Assembly (NCBI GenBank): GCA_003647715.1
Contig: QMNJ01000093.1
Span: forward strand, 1 to 6,117
DNA: 6,117 bases
Direction of reading: 5' to 3'
DNA from: Candidatus Coatesiibacteriota bacterium
Lineage (GTDB): Bacteria; RBG-13-66-14; B26-G2
Made by a program: the position numbers and the translations under genes. Positions within the stretch are counted from its first letter, which is position 1. Every line of letters starts with the position of its first letter. Under the pieces are notes generated by a model. The model had not been told where the DNA came from and did no database searches. It was given only the letters and a program-made list of their open reading frames with translations. Below, in pieces: positions 6,095 to 6,117 of the stretch.

Positions 6095-6117
6095 CATAAC
6101 CTCCCATCATTCTATTA

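Noticed and set aside
1..6117. CRISPR array, tRNA or rRNA genes
   Set aside because: No regularly spaced repeats, cloverleaf-like segment or rRNA-like sequence was seen in the small intergenic regions.

Overview
This 6.1 kb stretch is densely coded and every supportable gene lies on the minus strand, so the biological reading order runs from the high coordinates to the low ones. The organism looks like a diderm bacterium outside the best-studied groups. An outer-membrane beta-barrel with a signal peptide and a C-terminal Tyr-Phe argues for an outer membrane. The rny-ymdB pair is best known from Firmicutes but also occurs in thermophilic and candidate-phylum diderms (Thermotogota-, spirochaete- or WOR-3-like lineages). 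No phylum can be fixed from the sequence alone.

Layout in transcription order. (1) 6094-5825: a small membrane protein. (2) 5824-5675: an unusual 150-bp spacer with an imperfect inverted repeat, a G-rich GGGTT run, a tiny ORF behind a very good Shine-Dalgarno, and a 12-bp hairpin closed by a GCAA tetraloop, 18 nt upstream of the next gene's Shine-Dalgarno. (3) 5674-4751: a beta-class amino-methyltransferase for DNA with a TSPPY motif and no visible restriction partner. (4) 4743-4306: a YbgC-like hot-dog thioesterase. (5) 4294-3365: a UPF0164/PorV-like outer-membrane barrel. (6) 3364-3183: a 182-bp spacer that probably carries the promoter of the next operon. (7) 3182-1: rny (RNase Y), ymdB (metallophosphoesterase) and folD (C1-folate enzyme, cut by the window edge), tightly packed and overlapping, almost certainly one operon.

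The composition changes near 4750. The methyltransferase and the small membrane gene are clearly more AT-rich (roughly 33-37% GC in lines I counted) than the housekeeping block (about 45-50%), which suggests an accessory segment next to a core operon. rny and ymdB concern RNA turnover and 2',3'-cyclic nucleotide or regulatory phosphodiester metabolism; folD supplies C1 units. The thioesterase and barrel may belong to envelope maintenance.

The most notable observations are: complete absence of GATC, GTAC and GGCC (and only two CTAG) in the window; a FolD whose conserved catalytic lysine position is Leu; and the structured spacer at 5707-5831, which looks like a mobile or repeat-type element. 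I did not see a clearly new multi-gene system.
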